NCBI GenBank assembly: GCA_023105745.1
Contig: JALGQZ010000011.1
Coordinates: 23,323,975 to 23,387,974, forward strand
Origin: Austropuccinia psidii
Lineage: Eukaryota; Basidiomycota; Pucciniomycetes; Pucciniales; Sphaerophragmiaceae
DNA length: 64,000 nt
Direction: 5' to 3'
In this document: in pieces, positions 57,650-64,000 of the stretch
Layout of the letters: the number at the start of each line of letters is the position of its first letter
Numbering within the stretch: position 1 is the first letter of the stretch
Made by a program: the position numbers and the translations under genes
Notes under the pieces: model-generated
Told to the model about the DNA's origin: nothing
Database searches by the model: none
Seen by the model: the letters and a program-made list of their open reading frames with translations, nothing else

Positions 57650-59890
57650 TCCATGTTCAAAGAAGATTAAATGTGATTGCACTTGTAGTACTAAAGGTAT
57701 GAGCCATCATCTCACTGTGAAACTTCAATTGGCCAACCCAAAGTGGAGTGCAATATCCCAAAGCACCAATTGCACTCTTGATCAATTTGTCCAGGCTTCA
57801 AAGACTAAACATGTGAGTTTTCCTTTTCTGGTTTTCAGTCACTTTACTGAGACTCATCCTGTTATGTTTTGAGAAATTATGTTTAGAGTTGCTCAAAACT
57901 TCCCTTGTGTACTTCATCTCTGATTGTGACCTCCCATTGTCAATTACTGAATCCACCTCATTTCGTGAACTACTTCAGCTATGCAATCCCAAGATCTTAG
58001 AAATATTAGTTGGACAAGCTGTTGTCACCTGACACTTCTCCAGTGTCTATTTTTTTCACCAATCACACATTCGCAAAATCCTTGAATACAACAACCAATT
58101 GATTTCTTTCACAACTGATTGTTGGACCAGTCCCAATGTGACTGCCTTCATGGCAGTCACAGGACATTATTTGAACCCTTATTTCAATCTTAAATCAATC
58201 CTGCTTGTTTTAACCAAGATAGAAGGTAAGCTGGTCTTCTACCTAACCAATAAGGTAGCTTGCTGAAAACCTCTACCAACAAAGGCAATCATTCTGGAAT
58301 CTCACTTGCCAATCACTTTCTCCAGGTAATTAACCATTACTAAATTGCCACCAAAATGATCTGCATCACTACTGATAATGCCGCAGTAAACACTCACATG
58401 GCTCAAGAAATAAGTTGGAGTGGACCAACTTTCCATGCCAACACCCATTCAATAGGGTGTATGGCACATATTATCCACCTGGCTGCTTGCAATGGTCTCA
58501 GTGCTCTCACAAATACAAATACCACTGCAACACCAATTGGCCATCAAATGGACTTATCAAATCTCCTGGACACACCTGATGGCACCCATTTGCAATATGA
58601 CTCAATCATCTCATGAATTGCTAAGCTGGGATCTTATTTGAAACAAAGCTCACAACACCATGAAAAGCTTATTACAACTGTCAATCTAGTCTATGATGGC
58701 TCAAAGCCAGCAAAAGCATCAACCCTCTTGACACATGTCTGCACAAGAGGGAATTCAACTTACAAAATGCTTCAGCAAGCCTTAAATCTCAAGGATTCTT
58801 TTAATCAGTTTTGTAGCCCTGACAATATGGAACCATTCCTACTAACACCACTTGAATGGGAAAAGGTAGTGGTAATAGTCAACTTTCTTCTTCCATTATA
58901 TGAAGCAACCCTTCTCATCTGTAAATAGAAATACCCAATGATAAATCAGGCTTTGCCTCTATATATTTTGCTCATAAAAAGAACTCAACAAGCAACTCAC
59001 TTATGCCAGATAATTCTTTATTTGCATATTTACTGACAAGCCTGTACTTTAGGCATCTCAGCAATATGATGTAGCTCCCATTGAACCTGCAACCAAAGCA
59101 ATGACTGACAAACTTTAAAAATACCTCAAAATTTTACTGTGCAGGAAGCTGGTCATATGTGTGATGTTCCTCAATCCACGCTTCAACTTTAAGTTTTTCA
59201 ATACTAATAATTCCACTTTGACTCACTTTGGTACCTCTCCAGCACATTGGAGAGCTATCTTTGAAGAAGATGCAAGACTTCATTTTGAAGAAGCCAATCC
59301 AGCTGACAATAATGCTGAGATACCCAGCACAACCACTACGAATTTCCAGGCTTTATATGATGAGATGTATCCAACATCTTCAATAGAGGCCAGAACCTTG
59401 AAAAGCAGGATCAAACAATTTTTTTCAGAGCCTCCCAAACGCGACAAGCCCGATATCCTACTCTTTTGGAAGAGTAGGAAATCAATGTTCCCAACCCTTT
59501 ATGTAATGGCCCACAAATACTTATCAATACCAGCCACCAGCTCCCCCTCAGAGTGTGTTTTCTCAGGAGGGCACAAAATCCTTAGCTATCAGAGGGCAAC
59601 CTTGTCAAGTATGCATGTGGAGCAACTGGCTTGTGTAAAGAACTGGGCACGGGTCTTTGGCCCAATTTATTATTCACATTCTTAGGTGGTTTAATTTTGA
59701 TTACTGAGTATTTTTATGCTGAAATAAATAAAATTATACATGCAAATGTAAGCCGGTCCCCTGTTGGGGTTAGCCATTTAGCCCATTACCCATTCCATTG
59801 GGGAATAAGGCTTTTTTGGATAACAAATCATGGGCCCATCTTTCAGATGGAAGGGAATGGGGAGCACCCTGAGCATGCAGTATTTTAGAC
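57650..59890 (+). mobile_element. hAT-family DNA transposon remnant inserted in copy B
   Basis: Carries a decayed hAT transposase and separates the hairpin-array blocks, whereas the corresponding left-arm region has no such insert. Exact ends, terminal inverted repeats and the expected 8-bp target duplication were not found by eye, so the boundaries are approximate. Confidence 0.5.
57699..59685 (+). pseudogene. hAT transposase, broken
   Basis: Ordered family motifs are visible: a Cys/His-rich N-terminus just before MSHHLTVKLQ (57699), FTTDCWTSPN (about 58108), CITTDNAAVN (58365) followed by IGCMAHIIHLAA, a GNSTYKML stretch where the usual Trp is replaced by Gly, and the C-terminal dimerisation domain (PATSSPSECVFSGG, then YQRATLSS; 59161-59685). 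Stops and frame changes separate the pieces. A few gaps could be introns, for example one near 57813-57836 (GTGAGT..CAG). hAT enzymes excise and insert DNA with 8-bp duplications. Confidence 0.8.
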
Positions 59891-59899
59891 AGAAACACT

Positions 59900-61110
59900 G
59901 GAAGCTGTGCAATCACATTCAAAGCCCATGGCTGCTAATTCAAAAACTCCTCTGACACCATTAATTGTAGCCTCTGCTAAAATACACAGCTGAATGATGT
60001 GACAAGACTACTTTCATCTTTTCATGACATGTTTAAAAGAGAGAGAAGATTCCACAAGAACTACTTATGCAATCTTGCATTGTAAAGTTATCAAGAACAG
60101 GAATCAAGGAAACTCTAAAATCCTGACATCAGTAAATGGTCTTAATACTGTGTGGGAGATGCAACAATGTGCTGCCTTCAGACTTCAAAATGGTTATTCT
60201 TTGAACTGAGAATGCAACAGTAATTAGACTAAAAATTGGTAAATGCATTAGCTTTCAAACCCCAAAGCCATACTAATTACCAGAAACAGGAACTACATTG
60301 ACCAGCTGTGGAAGATGGAAACTGGTGGATCTTAGCTCCTTCAAGAAACCTCATCCCTGTCACAAAAGGCAAGGAATATTGCTTAAAGTACAGTACTGTT
60401 GTTATCAAAGCATGCTGTTTGAAGTCAAACAGAAATGACAGGTTTTATCCAGGTACTGGATTTAGCTCGGGATGGTATTCAGTAGCCGCCATCACCAATC
60501 AATCCGACACCTTCCATATACAAAATAAATTGACCTGTCAACTTAATACCATTCCAGCACAAAGCATGCAGAAGTTGAAGCAATAATCATTTTGACAACA
60601 GCAGGTGGTACATGACAGCTACAAGTCAGATTAACTTTATCACCCAAAACAAGCATGTACAGTACTATCATAACAGTGGAGCATTCTCACTAATTCTCTA
60701 GAGACAGGAAGTGTCAGATCTTGTTCCAACAGTGGATTTAGCTGGGAGGAGGTATTCTACAGCTACAAGCCTGTGGCTACCACTGAAGTTATTTATGATC
60801 ACATTGGGGACCTCTTGAGGGCTGTAGGGTGACCAAACCCTTGCCAAGAGATTTTTCATCCATTTCCGAAACATCTAATAACCACCCGAATACCTTCTAA
60901 TAACAGAAAAAGTGTAATAACACCTGAAACAGCTCCTGAAACTTTAAATAGGCAAGGACTACTGCACTTGACTGCAACTGCAACATCTTAAAGAGTTCTG
61001 GAGCACAACTTTGACACAAAAGAAGCCACCCAACATCTTTATGATTGCTATAAGGGTGAAATAACACATGTGAAAGCCCAATACAGCCATGCTATTAGTT
61101 ATGAAGCCTC
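59900..61110 (+). repeat. Hairpin arrays B/C, right arm, second block
   Basis: Further copies of the 56160 block: GTGTAATAACACCT near 60920, CCACCCGAATACC near 60886 (inverse of the conserved CGGGT loop), and GGATTTAGC repeats at about 60460 and 60729. The short frame at 60308-60586 runs through these repeats and is not considered a gene. Confidence 0.55.
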
Positions 61111-61628
61111 ACAGGGTCTTCAACAGCACTTGAAAAAAAAAATATAATAAAATAAAAGAAAATAATAATAATAATAAATGTAAAAAAAAGAGGGATGAGT
61201 AGTAAAGCCCATCTAGAGGTCTTTGTAAAAAGGAAACAGTAACCCAAAGTGGTATCAAGCCTCACTTGGGATATACTAACTTAAAATAGCGTGAATTGGA
61301 CCTCCAGAGGCAGACAAACCACCTCATTAGCCAAAATCAGCAGCCCGACTTCATGGAGACCACCAAAATGAGTCTAAACCATTCTGTTAATTTAATGAAC
61401 TTAACAGCATATCAATAATAATAACAATAGGAGCTAAACATATAGATTAACTACTTTTATTACTAAATGTTTTTAATTTAAATTACTAATGTTGCTTTCA
61501 AAAAAAATAACTCAATTAATAAAACAAAAAACAAACAAACAGCAATAATAATAATCATAATAACAATCATAATAATAATAAAATTATTATTAACATTTAA
61601 ATTTATGCTGGAAAAACAAAAAATAATA
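61111..61628. other. AT-rich junction between arrays B/C and A
   Basis: No gene seen. It includes A-rich and (ATA)n simple sequence around 61135-61190 and 61540-61600. Confidence 0.4.
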
Positions 61629-62202
61629 AGTCCTGAACAAGACTTAAAACTGTTTATTTTCTATTGTTTTCATTATTAAAGCTGAATATTACTGATGTTT
61701 TTTTCTTTTAATTAATGTACTTTATAAATTAGCTAAAGAAAACCTCATAAAGGCTTTAAAATGATAGTTTCCTTTTATTTTTATGATTATATTGAGCTGA
61801 AATTTGATACTCTTGATTGCTAAAGGGCTATAAATAAAAAACAAAACATGCCCTCAGCATGGCTTAAAACTGATTAGTTCTTTTATGAATTATAATTCTG
61901 ATTTTTTAATTTGCTAATTGATTTTTATTTTCAAGTTGTACAGGGCTATAAGTTAAAAAAACAAATGCCCTGAGAAAGGCATTAAACTGCTCAATTTCAT
62001 TTCTTATGTTATTTTTTTTAATTACTGAATCTTTATTTTACTGAAATTTCAGTATTTATTTTTAGTTTAATGAAATAATTAAAGGAAATAAAAAAAAGAA
62101 AGCCCTCAGTATGGCTATAAACTTCTGTTTTCTTCTTTATATTATCTTGTGACTGTTTATTTGAGCTAGTTGACAAGATAAATATTTAATTTTCACAGGG
62201 CC

Positions 62203-62246
<44 letters not shown>

Positions 62247-63935
62247 CCCTGGGCATGGCTTTAAACTGCTCACTTTTATATTCTTAATTATTATTTTATT
62301 AGCTTTCTTATTTTACTAAAAATTTATTTATGTGCCAATTTTTTTCATGAATAGGAAGTGCTCTTTGAAAAAAAAATTCCTCAACATGACTTTAAACTGT
62401 TGAATTTTCTTTTATTTATGTTTTGTAAAATAATAAAAAATAGAAGAGCCCTCAGTATGGCTATAAACTGCTGTTTTTCAATTTTTATATCTTGATTTTT
62501 GTGCTGATTCTATTATTTTTAGTGCTACCAATAACAAGAAAAAGAGCCCTGGGCAAGGCTTTAAACTGCTCACTTTCATTTTCTTATAATACATTATCAT
62601 TATATTGACTAGTTTATTTTTACTGAAATATTTGGTTTTTGTTTTGTTTTTTTTTTACAGTTTTTTTATGAATCAATATATAAATATATCACAAAACAAA
62701 AAAAACAAATAGATATATATAAACAAAAGAGGGTTGAAAAGGAAAATGCCCTGAGCAAGGCATTAAAATGCTCAATTCTATTGTTTTTATGTCTATTTAT
62801 TAAATTATTAATTATTGAGTTTTCTGATATTTTATTTTTTCAGTTAGGTAAAATACCTTGGGAGGGCTTTAAAAAAAATAGAAAAATAAAGAAATAAATA
62901 AAAAGCCCTCAGCATTGGCCTTAAACTTCTTATTTTCTTCTTTTTTGAATTTTACCATTATTTTTGGGCTTATTCAACTTACTGACAAAATATTGATTTG
63001 GATTTACCAGGGTTTAAAAAAAATAATAATAAGTCCTCAACAAGACTTTATACTGTTGAATTTATTTTCCTGTTTGGTGTTCAGTTTATTTCTTACTAAT
63101 TAGTTTTTTGTATATAAAACAAAATGATGATAATGAATACAATATATATATATATATATATATAAGAATATAGCTAAAATGCTTATTTATTTATTTTTTC
63201 TTCAATATTTTATTTAAATTTACTGAAAATTTTTTACAAAGGCCTTAAAAAGAGTAATAAAATAAATAAAAAGAATGCCCTGAGCAAGTAATTAAACTGC
63301 TCAATTTCATTGCTTATGTTATTTTTTAATTACTGATTCTTTATTTTACTAAGATTTCAGTATTTTTTTTAGTTTAATGAAATAATTAAAGGAAATAAAA
63401 AAAAGATATCCCTCAGTATGGCTATAAACTTCTTATTTTATTTTTCATGCTTACTTTATATTTGGATATTAAATTAAACTGACATATTTCATTTTTGATA
63501 GGCTATAGGGTTATAAATAACAAAAGCCCTCAGCATGGCTTTAAACTGCTTTGTTTCTTTTTTTTAATCTTATGATTTTTTTGGTTTTTTTACTACTAAA
63601 GAAGTATTTATTTCAATTTTTCAGGGCTATAAAAAAAAGAGCCCTCAGCATGGCTTAAAACTGCTTGATTTTATTTATTATTTGCTTCTTTTTTCCTTTA
63701 TCAATGCTAAAATTATTTTTCTTTTTTTACATACAGGTATATTTCAATGCAAAACAAAAGAAACAAAACAAAAACAGTATATATATATATATCATGAATC
63801 AAGGAGGTTGAAATAAAGCAAAAGGAGCCCTCAGAAGGGCTTTGAACTACTGTTTTATCATTCAAGAATTTCCCTGATGCTATAAGCAAAGACTTATAAA
63901 GAGTAAAAAAGTCCTCAATAAGACTATAAACTGTT
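61629..63935 (+). repeat. Hairpin array A, right arm (about 17 stem-loops)
   Basis: Copies start near 61629, 61849, 61965, 62101, 62244, 62376, 62446, 62544, 62745, 62901, 63030, 63274, 63408, 63524, 63639, 63824 and 63909. On the sense strand each reads stem, 8-nt loop, stem, then TAAACTGCT or close to it. Examples are AATGCC-CTGAGAAA-GGCATT (61965), AAAGCC-CTCAGCAT-GGCTTT (63523) and AAGTC-CTCAACAA-GACTT (63031). Many are preceded by a separate GGGCTATAAA-type phrase. (TA)n tracts lie at 62206-62243, about 63141-63163 and about 63777-63792. This is the inverted counterpart of 1-1463. Confidence 0.85.
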
Positions 63936-64000
63936 GAATTCAATTTACAACTTGGCTTTGAAGATAAAGAAAATGTCATGAAAGCCAAAAGTATCAAACA

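Noticed and set aside
1..64000. Single giant DNA transposon with 12-15 kb terminal inverted repeats
   Set aside because: The arms contain LTR, primer binding site and gag, have diverged considerably, and probably continue past the window. Two retroelement copies explain them more simply.

Overview
The window reads as transposon-dense nuclear DNA from a rust fungus (Basidiomycota, Pucciniales). The gag N-terminus at 40138, the Zn2Cys6-type gene at 22222 and the Tet-like gene at 18586 look to me like repeat-associated proteins of the myrtle rust Austropuccinia psidii. That species call is from memory and was not searched. I see no rRNA, tRNA or ordinary housekeeping gene. Almost everything is a mobile element, an element-borne gene, or a relic of one.

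Layout. (1) 1-12470 is a minus-strand LTR retroelement (copy A). Its LTR is at 10570-12470, followed by a primer binding site, an intact 1209-aa gag-protease ORF1, a small ORF2, an ORF3, and then about 5 kb of non-coding DNA ending in arrays of small hairpins. (2) 12471-37776 is a mosaic of two minisatellites, decayed spliced genes and AT-rich LTR-like repeats. The recognisable genes are a Tet/JBP-like dioxygenase, a Zn2Cys6 zinc-cluster protein, an SNF2 helicase-like ATPase, a rust-type unknown on the minus strand, and a Plavaka (CACTA-related) transposase. A 28-bp imperfect palindrome recurs four times here, always in the same orientation. (3) 37777-44050 is a Ty3/Gypsy element with a GGCC-rich LTR, gag and pol, cut off after the integrase zinc finger. 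(4) 44060-48330 is an old relic related to copy A. (5) 48430-64000 is copy B, a plus-strand, more decayed relative of copy A, interrupted by a hAT transposase near 57.7-59.7 kb.

Copies A and B face away from each other, so the window looks like a giant inverted repeat with 12-15 kb arms. Their divergence and differing lesions fit two independent insertions better than one transposon.

Most unusual signal. Both copies end in arrays of short stem-loops whose loops and flanks are conserved while the stems change by paired substitutions. Array A has 13 copies at 1-1463 and about 17 at 61629-63935. It has a 4-6 bp stem, an 8-nt loop and a constant CAGTTTA (reverse TAAACTG) flank. Arrays B/C, beside it in both arms, alternate two further hairpin types. 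The same family carries a 35-nt two-hairpin repeat between its ORFs, has no visible reverse transcriptase in the part seen, and has a C-terminal domain present in both ORF1 and ORF3.

Several captured genes are broken by lesions that fit G:C to A:T transitions (stops at 19702, 22094 and 34499, and a splice donor at 28934). This is what cytosine-methylation-linked decay would produce.
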